In this document: piece by piece, positions 41,380 to 50,415 of the stretch
Position numbering within the stretch: the stretch's first letter is position 1
Layout: each line of letters starts with the position of its first letter
Origin: Streptomyces cyaneofuscatus
GTDB taxonomy: Bacteria; Actinomycetota; Actinomycetes; Streptomycetales; Streptomycetaceae
NCBI RefSeq assembly: GCF_000718135.1
Contig: NZ_JOEM01000020.1
Location: 62,001-126,000 of the forward strand
Direction of reading: 5' to 3'
DNA length: 64,000 nucleotides
Notes under the pieces: generated by a model
The model's input: only the letters and a program-made list of their open reading frames with translations
Told to the model about the DNA's origin: nothing
Database searches by the model: none
Translations under genes and position numbers: made by a program

Positions 41380-43425
41380 ATGTCTCAACTTCGCGCACCC
41401 GCCGCGCGACCGGACCGCCGCGAGGGCGGGCGGCACGGCCGCCCCGGCGCACGTGCCCACTCGGCCCCCACCAGGCCGCGCGCCGCCCAGCCGACCCCCG
41501 AGGGCCGCATACGGCCCCAGTTGCTGCGCACCGCGCTGCTCCCCACCATCGCCGCCCTGCTCAGCGGCGCGGCAGCCGTCATCTTCACCATCCGGGACGG
41601 TGCCGTCGACCCGTCCCCGGGCCTCTGGGCCGCACTCGGCGGATCGGCCGCCCTGGCCGTCGCCGCCGTCGCGGCCGCCTACCTCGGCGCCCACCGCGTG
41701 ACCGGTGCTGTGCTCGACCGGGCGCTGGCGCTCCGCCGCGCCAGCGCCCAGGGCCAGGCCGAACTCCAGCGGGTGATGGAGCAGCTCCGCGCCGGAGAAC
41801 CTGTCGGGTCCCGGCGGCCCACGCCGCCGCCCGCCCCCGACGGCGACGCCTTCGACCTGCTCGCCCAGGAGATGGGGCGGGCCCAGGACGCCGCGGTCAC
41901 CGCCGTCGTCCAGGCCTCGCAGCTCTTCAGCTCCACCGGCAACGAACAGAAGGTCGAGGTCTTCGTCAACCTCGCCCGGCGGCTGCAGTCCCTGGTCCAC
42001 CGCGAGATCCAGATCCTCGACGAGCTGGAGCACGAGGTCGAGGACCCCGACCTGCTGAAGGGCCTCTTCCACGTCGACCACCTGGCCACCCGGATCCGCC
42101 GCCACGCGGAGAACCTCGCCGTCCTCGGCGGGGCCGTCTCCCGGCGCCAGTGGAGCAACCCGGTCACCATGACCGAGGTGCTGCGCTCGGCCATCGCGGA
42201 GGTCGAGCAGTACCCCCGGGTCAAGCTCGTCCCGCCGATGGACGGCACCCTGCGCGGCCACGCCGTCGCCGACGTGATCCACCTGCTGGCCGAACTGGTC
42301 GAGAACGCCACGGTGTTCTCCGCCCCGCACACCCAGGTCCTGCTGCGCGTCCAGCGCGTCACCGCCGGTCTCGCGCTGGAGGTGGAGGACCGCGGCCTAG
42401 GGATGCCGGACCACGAGCAGAACCGGATGAACGCCCTGCTCTCCGACCCCGACCAGGTCAACGTCGCCCATCTGCTCCAGGACGGCCGGATCGGCCTGTT
42501 CGTCGTCTCGGCCCTGGCCCGCCGCCACGGCATCGCGGTCCGCCTCCAGAGCAACATCTACGGCGGCACGCAGGCGGTCCTCGTCCTGCCGCAGACCCTC
42601 CTCGGGACCGACCCGGACGCCGCGACAGCGCCCGGCGCCGCCCCCGTACCGCCGCCCGGAGCCGTGCACCGGCCGCCCGCCGACGACGGACGGACGGCCC
42701 CGACCGCACCGCCGCAGGTGCGGGCCGCCCAGCCGCAGGCGGTCCCCGCACCGCCTGGCCAGGCACTCCCCGGCCAGGCGCCCCCCGGCCGAACGCCCTC
42801 CGGCCAGGCGCCCTCCGGTCACCCGCGCGACGCCCAGGCGCCGGGCTCGCACGCCCACGCCGCACCGGAGAGCCGCACGCCGGGGCCCCGGGGCGAGGCC
42901 CCGCCCCTCCCGCTGCGCGCCGAGCGGGTCGACCGGCCCGCACCGGCCGCGTCCGCCCCCGACCGGCCCGCACCGGCCGCCCTCACACCGGAGCACGCCG
43001 ACCGCCCAGCCCCGGCCGCCTTCGTCCCCGAGCGGGTCGACCGGCCCGCGCCGCCCGCCGCCCGCCCCGAACTCCCCAAGCGGGCCAACCAGGAACACCT
43101 CGTCCCGCAACTGCGCGAGGCGCCCGTGCCCCGGGTCGAGGACGAGCACGCCCTGCACGACCCGGGCCTCATGGCCGCCTTCCGGCGCGGTGTCGACCTC
43201 GCCGAGGCCCAGACGGCCCAGGAGGAGGGGACCGGCGGCGGATACGGCGACGCCACCGGCACGCCGACCGCGCTCGACGCCCCCCTGGAGACCCTCGCCC
43301 CCCTCCCCGTACGCGGAGCCGCCGAAGCGCCCACGCCCCTCGGCCGCCCGCAGACCGGGCACGAGACCTTCCTGCCGGGCCACGCCGTGCCGGAACCCCG
43401 TAAAGACACGACTTTCAAGGAGTAG
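41380..43425 (+). CDS. Conservon sensor histidine-kinase-like protein CvnA
   Basis: A 681-residue membrane-bound kinase-like protein, first gene of a Cvn multigene signalling unit. Two hydrophobic helices lie near residues 48-66 and 76-100. A nitrate/indole-sensor-like helical region (LFSSTGNEQKVEVFVNLARRLQSLVHREIQILDELEHEV) follows, then a GHKL ATPase domain: N-box LLAELVENATVFS, G1 EDRGLGM and G2 GRIGLFVVSALARRHG. The C-terminal 275 residues are a disordered Pro/Ala-rich tail with tandem repeats. ATG at 41380 has GAGG upstream. CvnA acts with the three small downstream proteins at the membrane. Confidence 0.9.
   Translation: MSQLRAPAARPDRREGGRHGRPGARAHSAPTRPRAAQPTPEGRIRPQLLRTALLPTIAALLSGAAAVIFTIRDGAVDPSPGLWAALGGSAALAVAAVAAAYLGAHRVTGAVLDRALALRRASAQGQAELQRVMEQLRAGEPVGSRRPTPPPAPDGDAFDLLAQEMGRAQDAAVTAVVQASQLFSSTGNEQKVEVFVNLARRLQSLVHREIQILDELEHEVEDPDLLKGLFHVDHLATRIRRHAENLAVLGGAVSRRQWSNPVTMTEVLRSAIAEVEQYPRVKLVPPMDGTLRGHAVADVIHLLAELVENATVFSAPHTQVLLRVQRVTAGLALEVEDRGLGMPDHEQNRMNALLSDPDQVNVAHLLQDGRIGLFVVSALARRHGIAVRLQSNIYGGTQAVLVLPQTLLGTDPDAATAPGAAPVPPPGAVHRPPADDGRTAPTAPPQVRAAQPQAVPAPPGQALPGQAPPGRTPSGQAPSGHPRDAQAPGSHAHAAPESRTPGPRGEAPPLPLRAERVDRPAPAASAPDRPAPAALTPEHADRPAPAAFVPERVDRPAPPAARPELPKRANQEHLVPQLREAPVPRVEDEHALHDPGLMAAFRRGVDLAEAQTAQEEGTGGGYGDATGTPTALDAPLETLAPLPVRGAAEAPTPLGRPQTGHETFLPGHAVPEPRKDTTFKE
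42757..43068 (+). repeat. Pro/Ala-rich imperfect repeats in the CvnA tail
   Basis: Imperfect repeats encode GQALPGQAPPGRTPSGQAPSG and then a set of DRPAPAA units (ERVDRPAPAASAPDRPAPAA, EHADRPAPAA, ERVDRPAPPAA). They are in frame and probably vary in number between strains. Confidence 0.7.
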
Positions 43426-43430
43426 ACACG

Positions 43431-43865
43431 ATGCCGAGCGACATGCAGGCCGGTCAGGTCTCGGACCTGGACTGGCTACTGAGCGGACTGGTCCAACGCG
43501 TGCCCTACACGCGCAGCGCGGTGCTGCTCTCGGCCGACGGACTGGTGAAATCCGTCCACGGCATGGACCCCGACAGCGCCGACCACATGGCCGCCCTGGC
43601 CGCCGGGCTGTACTCCCTGGGCCGCAGCGCCGGCGCCCGCTTCGGGGACAACGGCGACGTCCGGCAGGTGGTCGTCGAACTCGACTCCACGCTCCTGTTC
43701 GTCTCCACCGCCGGGTCCGGCACCTGTCTCGCCGTCCTCGCCGGCCGCGAGGCGGACGCGGCGGTCCTCGGCTACGAGATGGCGATGCTGGTCAAGAGCG
43801 TCCGCCCCTATCTGATGACCCCGCTGCGGCAGCCGGCCGGGGCACCGTTCACCCCGGGGCTGTGA
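43431..43865 (+). CDS. Conservon roadblock/LC7-domain protein CvnB
   Basis: A 144-residue roadblock/LC7-fold protein. These proteins act as GTPase-activating or scaffolding partners of the small GTPase CvnD. The sequence starts DLDWLLSGLVQRVPYTRSAVLLSADGLVKS, characteristic of CvnB. ATG at 43431, with AAGGAG upstream overlapping the cvnA stop, indicates coupled translation. The end lies 2 bases before cvnC. Confidence 0.92.
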   Translation: MPSDMQAGQVSDLDWLLSGLVQRVPYTRSAVLLSADGLVKSVHGMDPDSADHMAALAAGLYSLGRSAGARFGDNGDVRQVVVELDSTLLFVSTAGSGTCLAVLAGREADAAVLGYEMAMLVKSVRPYLMTPLRQPAGAPFTPGL

Positions 43866-43867
43866 GG

Positions 43868-44239
43868 ATGCCGGCCCCGCAGGACGGGCCCCTGCTCGAC
43901 GACGCGGCCGGCCGGCTGATCCGCCCGTACACCGTCAGCAACGGCCGCACCCGGCCGTCCACCGGATTCGACCTGCTCTCCCTGGTCATGGCCACGGGCA
44001 TCGAACCCGACATTCCCCTCGGCCCCGAACACACCGTGGCCCTCGGACTGTGCGAGGGGCCCATGTCCGTCGCCGAGATCGCCGCACACCTCCGGCTGCC
44101 CGCGGTCGTCACCAAGGTCCTCCTCTCCGACCTGGTCGGCTGCGGAGCGGTCACCGCGCACGCCCCCGCATTCCATGACACACCCACCGACCGATCCCTG
44201 CTGGAGGCAGTGCTCGATGGTTTACGACGACAGCTCTGA
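43868..44239 (+). CDS. Conservon DUF742 protein CvnC
   Basis: A 123-residue DUF742 protein with an N-terminal RLIRPYTVSNGRTRPSTGFDLLSLV motif and a C-terminal winged-helix-like part (MSVAEIAAHLRLPAVVTKVLLSDLVGCGAV). It is the third component of the unit and overlaps cvnD by 23 bases. Confidence 0.92.
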   Translation: MPAPQDGPLLDDAAGRLIRPYTVSNGRTRPSTGFDLLSLVMATGIEPDIPLGPEHTVALGLCEGPMSVAEIAAHLRLPAVVTKVLLSDLVGCGAVTAHAPAFHDTPTDRSLLEAVLDGLRRQL

Positions 44240-44840
44240 CCGCACCGGAACCACCGAGTTCTTCCCCGTGGCCCTCAAGGTGCTGGTCGCGGGCGGATTC
44301 GGCGTCGGCAAGACGACCTTCGTCGGCGCGGTCAGCGAGATCGCCCCGCTGTCCACCGAGGAGCTGCTGACCCAGGTCAGCGTGGGGACCGACAACCTGG
44401 ACGGCGTCGAGTCCAAGACGGCCACCACCGTCGCCATGGACTTCGGCCGCATCACCCTCTCCGAGCAGCACGTCCTGTACCTGTTCGGGACGCCGGGCCA
44501 GGAGCGGTTCTGGTTCATGTGGGACGAGCTCTCCCAGGGCGCGCTCGGCGCCGTGGTGCTCGCCGACACCCGGCGGCTGGCGGAGTGCTTCGCCGCCGTG
44601 GACTTCTTCGAGCGGCGCGGCATCGGGTTCATCGTGGCGGTGAACGAGTTCGACGGCGCGTACCGCTACGAGCCCGACGAGATCCGGGCCGCGCTCGACC
44701 TCGGACCCGCGGTGCCGGTCGTCCTGTGCGACGCGCGGATCGCCAGCTCCGGTACGGGGGCGCTGGTCACCCTCGTACAGCATCTGATCAACGCGACCTC
44801 GGCGCCCGCCCCGCTCCAGGCCTTCGGAGCCCACCAGTGA
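44217..44840 (+). CDS. Conservon small GTP-binding protein CvnD
   Basis: A 207-residue Ras-like ATP/GTP-binding protein. The P-loop is GGFGVGKTT (26-34), the DxxG-region variant is LFGTPGQERFWFMWDE, and the base-specificity region is VAVNEFDGA. It cycles between nucleotide states in the CvnABC assembly at the membrane. ATG at 44217 has GGAGG ten bases upstream. The stop overlaps the GAF gene start as GTGA. Confidence 0.93.
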   Translation: MVYDDSSDRTGTTEFFPVALKVLVAGGFGVGKTTFVGAVSEIAPLSTEELLTQVSVGTDNLDGVESKTATTVAMDFGRITLSEQHVLYLFGTPGQERFWFMWDELSQGALGAVVLADTRRLAECFAAVDFFERRGIGFIVAVNEFDGAYRYEPDEIRAALDLGPAVPVVLCDARIASSGTGALVTLVQHLINATSAPAPLQAFGAHQ

Positions 44841-45421
44841 CGTCCTTCGCCACCGGCCGGATGCTGCTGACCCCCGCCGACCGGGACGGCCCGGCCCGCG
44901 CGGAGCGGCTGCGGAGGCTGGATCTCGGAGAACGCCCCGACGCCTCGTTCGACAGCTTCGACGCCTTCGCCGACAAGGTGGCCGAAGTGACCGCGTCACC
45001 CTTCTCGATGGTCAACTTCATCGACGAGAACCGGCAGTTCTTCGCGGGACTGCACACCCCGGCGGGCAATCGGGGCGGCCAGGACATCGGGGCCGTCGCG
45101 GCGGGCGGCAACCGCGGCGCCCGCCACATGGCCCGCGACCACGGCTACTGCCCGCATGTCGTCGTCCGGCGCAAGGCGCTCGTCCTGGACGACGTCTGCG
45201 ACTACCCGCGGTTCGCCGGCAATCCGGTCGTCGACGACATAGGCGTCCGTTCCTACCTCGGCGCACCGCTCATCGACCGTACGGGCATCGCGCTCGGCAC
45301 CGTCTGCGCCGTCGACACCGTGCCGCGCCCCTGGGGCCGTGCGGGGCTGGACACCATCAAGTCCCTCGCCCAGGAGCTCGTCCGCCAGATCGACCACCGG
45401 GAGGGCTACCGCCACCCGTGA
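44837..45421 (+). CDS. GAF-domain protein of the conservon
   Basis: A 194-residue single-GAF-domain protein (residues about 25-185: FDAFADKVAEVTASPFSMVNFIDENRQFFAG ... SYLGAPLIDRTGIALGTVCAVD). GAF domains bind small ligands or haem. Its coupling to cvnD by a GTGA overlap makes it a fifth member, likely the signal-input module. No kinase or effector domain is attached. Confidence 0.88.
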   Translation: MTSFATGRMLLTPADRDGPARAERLRRLDLGERPDASFDSFDAFADKVAEVTASPFSMVNFIDENRQFFAGLHTPAGNRGGQDIGAVAAGGNRGARHMARDHGYCPHVVVRRKALVLDDVCDYPRFAGNPVVDDIGVRSYLGAPLIDRTGIALGTVCAVDTVPRPWGRAGLDTIKSLAQELVRQIDHREGYRHP

Positions 45422-45430
45422 CGCCCGGCC

Positions 45431-46516
45431 TCAACTCCCGTGCGGCGGTCGGCCCGTGCTGCCCCGCAGCACCACCTCCCCGTCGATCCGGACCACCCGC
45501 GAGCGCCCCGCCCCCGACGGGGTGCGCAGGGCCAGCGCGATCACGCGCTCGCCCATCTCGGTGAGCGGCAGTGCCACCGTGGTCAGCGGCGGCGACAGCT
45601 CCCGTACGACGGGGATGTCGTCGAACCCCGCCAGCGACATGTCCTCCGGCACCCGCACCCCCGCCTCGCGGAGCGCGGCCAGCGCACCGACCGCCATCAC
45701 ATCGGTCACCGCGAAGACGCAGGTCGGCCGGGGGCCGCCGGACGCCAGTAGCCGTCGCGCCGCCAGATGGCCGCCCTCCCGGGTGAACGCCCCCCGCACC
45801 ACCCGGTCGAGGCTGATGCCCGCCTGGGCCAGCCCCTCCCGGAATCCCGCCAACCGGTCGGCCACCGTGGTCAGTTCGGGCGGGCCGGTGAGCACGGCGA
45901 ACTCCCGGTGCCCGAGCGCCACCAGCGCCTTCGCCAGCTCCGCCGCCCCGGCCCGGTTCTCCGGCTGCACGGTGTCCACCCGCAGCGACCGGTGCCGGCT
46001 GACCACCGCGACCCGGCCGCCCGCGCGCACGTACGGATCCAGCTCCGCGTCCATCCCCCGCTCCCAGGCCCGGTCCTGGAACCCGGAGCCGATCAGCAGG
46101 ATGGCCCGCGCCCGCTGGGCCCGCAGCATCGAGACGTACGCGATCTCCCGGGCCGGTTCACGGAAGGTGGAGGCGAGCATCACCAGCAGGTCCTGCTCCG
46201 CCGCCGCCCGCATCACCCCGCTGGCGATGCCCGCGAAGTAGGGGTCGCTGACGTCGTGGCAGATCAGCCCCACCGTACGGTTGCCGTCGGAGCTGGCGAG
46301 GGCCTGGGCATGGGCGTTGGGGATGTAGCCGAGGAGGTCGGCCGCGGCGCGCACCCGGCTGCGCAGATCGTCGCGGACCCGGGTGGTGCCGTTCAGCGCC
46401 CGGGAGGCGGTGGCAAGCGATACACCCGCCTCGCGGGCCACGGCGTCCAGCGTCACGTGGGGGGCCGGGACGCGGCGGCGCGTATCGGGGTGGAGAGGTG
46501 TTTCCCGTTCACTCAA
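45431..46516 (-). CDS. LacI-family transcriptional regulator
   Basis: A 361-residue repressor with an N-terminal helix-turn-helix and hinge (VTLDAVAREAGVSLATASRALNGTTRVRDDLRSRV, about 21-55) and a periplasmic-binding-protein-like ligand domain to the end (VGLICHDVSDPYFAGIASGV...). It starts with TTG at 46516 after GGGGGTCGAG. It diverges from an ABC transporter whose promoter carries the LacI-type palindrome AGAAAGCGCTTTCT. The same site precedes the secreted sugar-dehydrogenase-like gene at 55.9 kb. The inducer is probably a sugar or sugar acid, but this is inference. Confidence 0.9.
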   Translation of the reverse strand: MSERETPLHPDTRRRVPAPHVTLDAVAREAGVSLATASRALNGTTRVRDDLRSRVRAAADLLGYIPNAHAQALASSDGNRTVGLICHDVSDPYFAGIASGVMRAAAEQDLLVMLASTFREPAREIAYVSMLRAQRARAILLIGSGFQDRAWERGMDAELDPYVRAGGRVAVVSRHRSLRVDTVQPENRAGAAELAKALVALGHREFAVLTGPPELTTVADRLAGFREGLAQAGISLDRVVRGAFTREGGHLAARRLLASGGPRPTCVFAVTDVMAVGALAALREAGVRVPEDMSLAGFDDIPVVRELSPPLTTVALPLTEMGERVIALALRTPSGAGRSRVVRIDGEVVLRGSTGRPPHGS

Positions 46517-46570
46517 CTCGACCCCCAGGGGTGCGGTGGTGGCAGGGCCCCGAAACTTCGGGACGACCTA

Positions 46571-46600
46571 TTGACCGTGTGCGCGAACAGTCATTAGCGT
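46571..46600 (+). promoter_or_regulatory. Candidate promoter of the ABC transporter operon
   Basis: TTGACC at 46571-46576 and TAGCGT at 46595-46600, separated by 18 bases, form a plausible housekeeping-sigma promoter just upstream of the palindromic operator. Confidence 0.55.
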
Positions 46601-46614
46601 GGCGGCACCTTACC

Positions 46615-46640
46615 AGAAAGCGCTTTCTGAAAGCGCCTTC
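46615..46640 (+). promoter_or_regulatory. LacI-type operator with adjacent half-matching copy
   Basis: AGAAAGCGCTTTCT (46615-46628) is a perfect 14-bp palindrome with the central CG typical of LacI-family sites. It is followed directly by GAAAGCGCCTTC (46629-46640), an imperfect second copy. It lies just after the predicted transcription start, so binding would block transcription. Confidence 0.75.
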
Positions 46641-46711
46641 AGATCACCACCACTCGCATCGCAGGATCGCACAGCTCGTCACAACCGAACCCGGCTTACA
46701 GGGAGTTCACC

Positions 46712-47575
46712 GTGAGTGAGACCACGTTGGCCAAGAGGCCCGCCGAGGTGGCGGGGGTCGCCCGCCGGGCGGGCCCCACGGCGGGGGAGCGGCTGGCCCG
46801 CGCCGCGGAGCGGAGCTGGCGGCCCGTGGCGCTGCTGCTCGCCTGCTTCGCGCTCTGGTGGGTGATCGCGGCGGCCGAGCTCGTCGAGCCGTATCTCGTG
46901 CCGTCGCCCGGCGCGACCCTCGATGTCCTGACGGGCAAGGCGGGTTACCTCTGGCAGCACAGCTGGGTGACGACGTACGAGACGCTCCTCGGCTTCGTGA
47001 TCGCGGTCGCCGTCGGAGTGTTCGCGGCGGTGGTGATGGTGTACTCCTCCACCGTCGAGCGCACGCTCTACCCCATCCTCCTCTTCGCCCAGGTCGTGCC
47101 GAAGATCGCCATCGCCCCGCTCTTCGTGGTGTGGCTCGGCTTCGGCATCGCGCCCAAGATCCTGATCGCGGTCCTCATCGCCTTCTTCCCGGTGGTGATC
47201 TCGATGGTCACCGGTCTCAAGGCCGTCGACCCGGAGATGCTCCAACTCTCCGCCACGATGGGGGCGAAGCCCTGGCAGACCTTCCTGAAGATCCGCTTCC
47301 CGGCCTCGCTCCCGCACCTGTTCTCGGGCCTCAAGGTCGCCGTCACCCTCGCGGTGACCGGTGCGGTGGTGGGCGAGTTCGTCGGGGCGAACGAGGGCCT
47401 CGGCTATGTGATCCTCCAGGCCAACGGCAACCTCGACACCCCGATGCTCTTCGCCGGGCTGCTCGTGATGTCGCTGATCGGCGTCGTGCTCTTCGTCGTC
47501 GTCGAGATCGCCGAGAAGCTGCTGCTGCCGTGGCACGCGAGCCGCCGGGAGACCTCGGCGACCACCACGTACTGA
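46712..47575 (+). CDS. ABC transporter permease (SsuC/ThiX-like)
   Basis: A 287-residue inner-membrane permease with about six helices and the BPD_transp_1 EAA-loop (GAKPWQTFLKIRFPASLPHLFSGLKVAVTLAV). It resembles permeases for taurine, alkanesulfonate, nitrate or pyrimidine precursors. GTG at 46712. It is the first gene of a permease/binding-protein/ATPase operon under the LacI-type operator. Confidence 0.92.
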   Translation: MSETTLAKRPAEVAGVARRAGPTAGERLARAAERSWRPVALLLACFALWWVIAAAELVEPYLVPSPGATLDVLTGKAGYLWQHSWVTTYETLLGFVIAVAVGVFAAVVMVYSSTVERTLYPILLFAQVVPKIAIAPLFVVWLGFGIAPKILIAVLIAFFPVVISMVTGLKAVDPEMLQLSATMGAKPWQTFLKIRFPASLPHLFSGLKVAVTLAVTGAVVGEFVGANEGLGYVILQANGNLDTPMLFAGLLVMSLIGVVLFVVVEIAEKLLLPWHASRRETSATTTY

Positions 47576-47616
47576 ACTCCCGGAAGCCACCGTCCCGTTG
47601 CGAGAAGGGCCAGCTC

Positions 47617-48636
47617 ATGCACGCGCGCAGACTCCTGATCGGTGCCGTACCCCTCGTCCTGCTGGCGACCGCCTGCGGCGGCAACGACGCGTCGACCACC
47701 ACCAGCGACTCCGGCAGGAAGCTGGACCGGGTCACGCTGACGCTCAACTGGTATCCGTACGGCGAACACGCGCCGTTCTACTACGGAAAACAGCAGAAGA
47801 TCTTCGAGAAGCACGGCATCGACCTGGACGTCCGGGCGGGCCAGGGCTCGCAGAAGACCGTCCAGGCAACCGCCGCCGGGCAGAGCGACTTCGGCTGGGC
47901 GGACACCCCGGCGCTGCTCGCGGGGGTGGATCAGGGCGTCAAGGTGAAGAGCCTCGGTGTCTTCCTCCAGACCACGCCCGCCTCCGTGCAGTCCTTCGAC
48001 GCGAAGGGCATCGCCGCGCCCGGTGATCTCAAGGGCCGTACGATCGCCGGGACGGCCGGGGACGCGCTCTCCAAGACCTTCCCGATCTTCCTGAAGAAGA
48101 ACGGCATCGGCGAGTCGGACGTCAAGGTCCAGAACACGGACCCGGCGGGCAAGATCGCCGCCGTCATCTCCGGTAAGACCGACGGGCTGCTCGGTTACGC
48201 CAGTGACCAGGGGCCCACCATGCAGGACAAGGCCAAGAAGCCGGTCTCCTACCTCCGGTTCTCCGAGCACGGGTTGAACTTCTATTCCAACGGGCTCCTC
48301 GCCGGTCAGAAGATCCTCACCGCCAAGCCGGGATTGGCCCAGCGCATGGTGAAGGCGGTCAGCGAGGCGTGGGCGGCGGCGGCGAAGGAGCCGGGACCGG
48401 CGGTCGAGGCGATGGAGGGCGCGTCCGAGCAACTGCCGCCGAAATCAGTCCTGTCGGAGCAGTTCACTACGACGCTCACCTTGCTGCACACCGAGGCGAC
48501 CGAGGGCAAGGCGCCCGGCGTCAACACCGAGGCCGACTGGCAGCAGACCATCGACGTGTTCGCCGAGGCGGGCATGGTGGCCTCGCCGAAGGCCGTGGCC
48601 GACTACTGGGACACGAAGACGGCGCTGAAGGGATGA
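47617..48636 (+). CDS. ABC transporter substrate-binding lipoprotein (NMT1/THI5-like)
   Basis: A 339-residue exported lipoprotein: signal MHARRLLIGAVPLVLLATAC, lipid-modified cysteine C20. The mature part has the NMT1/SsuA-like fold start (RVTLTLNWYPYGEHAPFYYGKQQKIFEKHGIDL) and GKTDGLLGYASDQGP. Family ligands include pyrimidine thiamine precursors, aliphatic sulfonates and riboflavin-like compounds; the LacI-type control here is more usual for sugars, so the ligand is open. ATG at 47617; ends overlapping the ATPase start by 4 bases. Confidence 0.92.
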   Translation: MHARRLLIGAVPLVLLATACGGNDASTTTSDSGRKLDRVTLTLNWYPYGEHAPFYYGKQQKIFEKHGIDLDVRAGQGSQKTVQATAAGQSDFGWADTPALLAGVDQGVKVKSLGVFLQTTPASVQSFDAKGIAAPGDLKGRTIAGTAGDALSKTFPIFLKKNGIGESDVKVQNTDPAGKIAAVISGKTDGLLGYASDQGPTMQDKAKKPVSYLRFSEHGLNFYSNGLLAGQKILTAKPGLAQRMVKAVSEAWAAAAKEPGPAVEAMEGASEQLPPKSVLSEQFTTTLTLLHTEATEGKAPGVNTEADWQQTIDVFAEAGMVASPKAVADYWDTKTALKG

Positions 48637-49463
48637 CGGCGATGCCGAAAGAGCAGACGACGGCAGCGCCCGTGCCGTCCAGTGGTGTTGGGGCGGCCGC
48701 AGTCCAACTGGCCGACGTATCGGTCCGGTTCCGCAGCAAGAAGCGCGATGTCACGGCGCTGAGCGATGTCTCGCTGGATGTGGCGCCGGGGGAGTTCGTC
48801 GCCATCGTCGGACCGTCGGGGTGCGGCAAGTCCACGCTGCTGAAGCTGGTCGCCGGGCTGCTCACGGCCTCCTCCGGCGAGGTCCTGCTCGGTGGCGAGC
48901 GGGTCACCGGGCCACGCCACGACATCGGTTACGTCTTCCAGCGCGCGGCCCTGCTGGAGTGGCGCTCCGCGCTGCGCAACATCCTGCTCCAGGCCGAGAT
49001 CCGCCGGATGCCGGTGGCCCAGGCGCGCGGACGGGCCGCCGAGTTGATCCGGATGACCGGCCTGACCGGATTCGAGGACGCCTACCCGCACGAGCTCTCC
49101 GGCGGAATGCAGCAACGGGTCGCGCTCTGCCGGGCGTTGCTCCACGAACCGCCCGTCCTGCTGATGGACGAGCCGTTCGGCGCACTGGACGCCCTGACCC
49201 GTGAGCAGATGAACACCGAGCTGAACCGGATCTGGCGGTCCACCGGTACGACGGTCCTCCTGGTCACCCACTCGATCTCGGAAGCCGTCTATCTGGCCGA
49301 CCGGGTGGTGGTGATGAGCCCGCGCCCGGGCACCATCACGGAGATCATCGAGGTGGGGCTGCCCGCCGAGCGCGACTACAGCGAGACGCTGGGGCGCCCG
49401 GAGTTCCGTGCGGCCGCGGCGCACATCCGCGACCTGCTGGGGGCGGTGTCGGCGCAGGACTGA
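48633..49463 (+). CDS. ABC transporter ATP-binding protein (SsuB-like)
   Basis: A 276-residue ATPase energising the importer. Walker A is GPSGCGKST (60-68), the signature is LSGGMQQR, Walker B is VLLMDEPFGALD, and the switch is VTHSISEAVYLADR. ATG at 48633 overlaps the binding-protein stop as ATGA; an ATG three codons later is an alternative. It completes the three-gene operon and converges on a TetR gene. Confidence 0.94.
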   Translation: MTAMPKEQTTAAPVPSSGVGAAAVQLADVSVRFRSKKRDVTALSDVSLDVAPGEFVAIVGPSGCGKSTLLKLVAGLLTASSGEVLLGGERVTGPRHDIGYVFQRAALLEWRSALRNILLQAEIRRMPVAQARGRAAELIRMTGLTGFEDAYPHELSGGMQQRVALCRALLHEPPVLLMDEPFGALDALTREQMNTELNRIWRSTGTTVLLVTHSISEAVYLADRVVVMSPRPGTITEIIEVGLPAERDYSETLGRPEFRAAAAHIRDLLGAVSAQD

Positions 49464-49557
49464 GGGGGGCCAGGGCCCGGGGCGTGTCGGCGTAGGGCTG
49501 GGGGCGTACGGGGGTTGTCCCCGCCTCTCCCTTACGAGGGGTGGTCCCGCCCCTCCC

Positions 49558-50313
49558 TCATGCCGGTGCCTGATCCAGCCCGAACGCGTCCGCCAGCATC
49601 TCCATGTGGGCGCCCAGCAGCGTGCCGCCCCGGTGCGCCATCCCGGCGAACTGGCCGGCCACCTCCAGGCTCACCGAGCCGTGCAGCTGGGTCCAGGCCA
49701 GCACCGCCCCCGCCAGTGCCGAGGCCGCCCGGGCCTCCCCGGCCGGGGTGTCAGGAGTGCCGGCCGCCTCCGGGGCGTACCGGGCCACCCAGGCCCCCAC
49801 CGTCCCGTCCGCCGCGAGCCAGGCGCTCATCTCGTCCACCGTGGCGGCCACCGCCGGTCCGGGGCTCCCGGTGGCGAAGAGCGGCAGGAAGGGGCCCAGC
49901 ACCGCACGGGCTCGCTCCAGGGTGTCGGCCGGGGCCACATAGCCGGGCACCGGGGCGCCCTGGATCAGCAGATAGCGGTGCGGCTCGGCGATCGCCCAGG
50001 TGCGGTACGCCTCGGCCAGATCGTGCAGCCGCGCGCGGACGCCCCGAGACCCCTTCGCCGAGCGGGCCGCCGCCCGTGCCATCGCGGCGGCCGCATCGTC
50101 GTACGCGTCCCTGATCAGGGCGTTGAGCAGATCGTCCCGGCCGGCGAAGTAACGGTAGAGGGCGGGGCCGGAGAGGCCCATCTCCTTGGCGATCCGCGTC
50201 AGCGCGAGAGCGGTGCCGCCGCCCTCCGCGAGCTGCCGCAGCGCCAGGTCCTTGATCTCCGCACGGGTCTGCGCCCGGTACCGGGCGCGCGGTCCCTGCT
50301 GGGCCCGTTCCAT
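49558..50313 (-). CDS. TetR-family transcriptional regulator
   Basis: A 251-residue repressor with an N-terminal helix-turn-helix (LALTRIAKEMGLSGPALYRYFAGRDDLLNALI, about 36-67) and a TetR_C_33-like ligand domain. ATG at 50313 has AGAGGGG upstream. It diverges from an NAD-dependent epimerase/reductase gene; the region between holds two GTTA-N7-TAAC palindromes that are almost certainly its operators. It would repress both genes until its ligand appears. Confidence 0.9.
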   Translation of the reverse strand: MERAQQGPRARYRAQTRAEIKDLALRQLAEGGGTALALTRIAKEMGLSGPALYRYFAGRDDLLNALIRDAYDDAAAAMARAAARSAKGSRGVRARLHDLAEAYRTWAIAEPHRYLLIQGAPVPGYVAPADTLERARAVLGPFLPLFATGSPGPAVAATVDEMSAWLAADGTVGAWVARYAPEAAGTPDTPAGEARAASALAGAVLAWTQLHGSVSLEVAGQFAGMAHRGGTLLGAHMEMLADAFGLDQAPA

Positions 50314-50356
50314 CACGGTCCCCTCTCGCCTGCTCTCACCTGCCGAGCTCCCTCCT

Positions 50357-50371
50357 GTTACAGAGTCTAAC
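50357..50371. promoter_or_regulatory. TetR operator 1
   Basis: GTTACAGAGTCTAAC, a GTTA-N7-TAAC palindrome between the divergent TetR and epimerase genes; 44 bases from operator 2. Confidence 0.65.
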
Positions 50372-50400
50372 AAGCGCTATTGCTACGAGCTATCGCGAGA

Positions 50401-50415
50401 GTTATGGTCTCTAAC
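50401..50415. promoter_or_regulatory. TetR operator 2
   Basis: GTTATGGTCTCTAAC, the same GTTA-N7-TAAC layout as operator 1, 37 bases before the epimerase ATG. Confidence 0.65.

Noticed and set aside
42757..43068. CRISPR-like repeats in the conservon region
   Set aside because: The repeats are in-frame, imperfect and lack spacers; they encode Pro/Ala-rich units of CvnA. No CRISPR array, insertion sequence or integrase was seen in the window.
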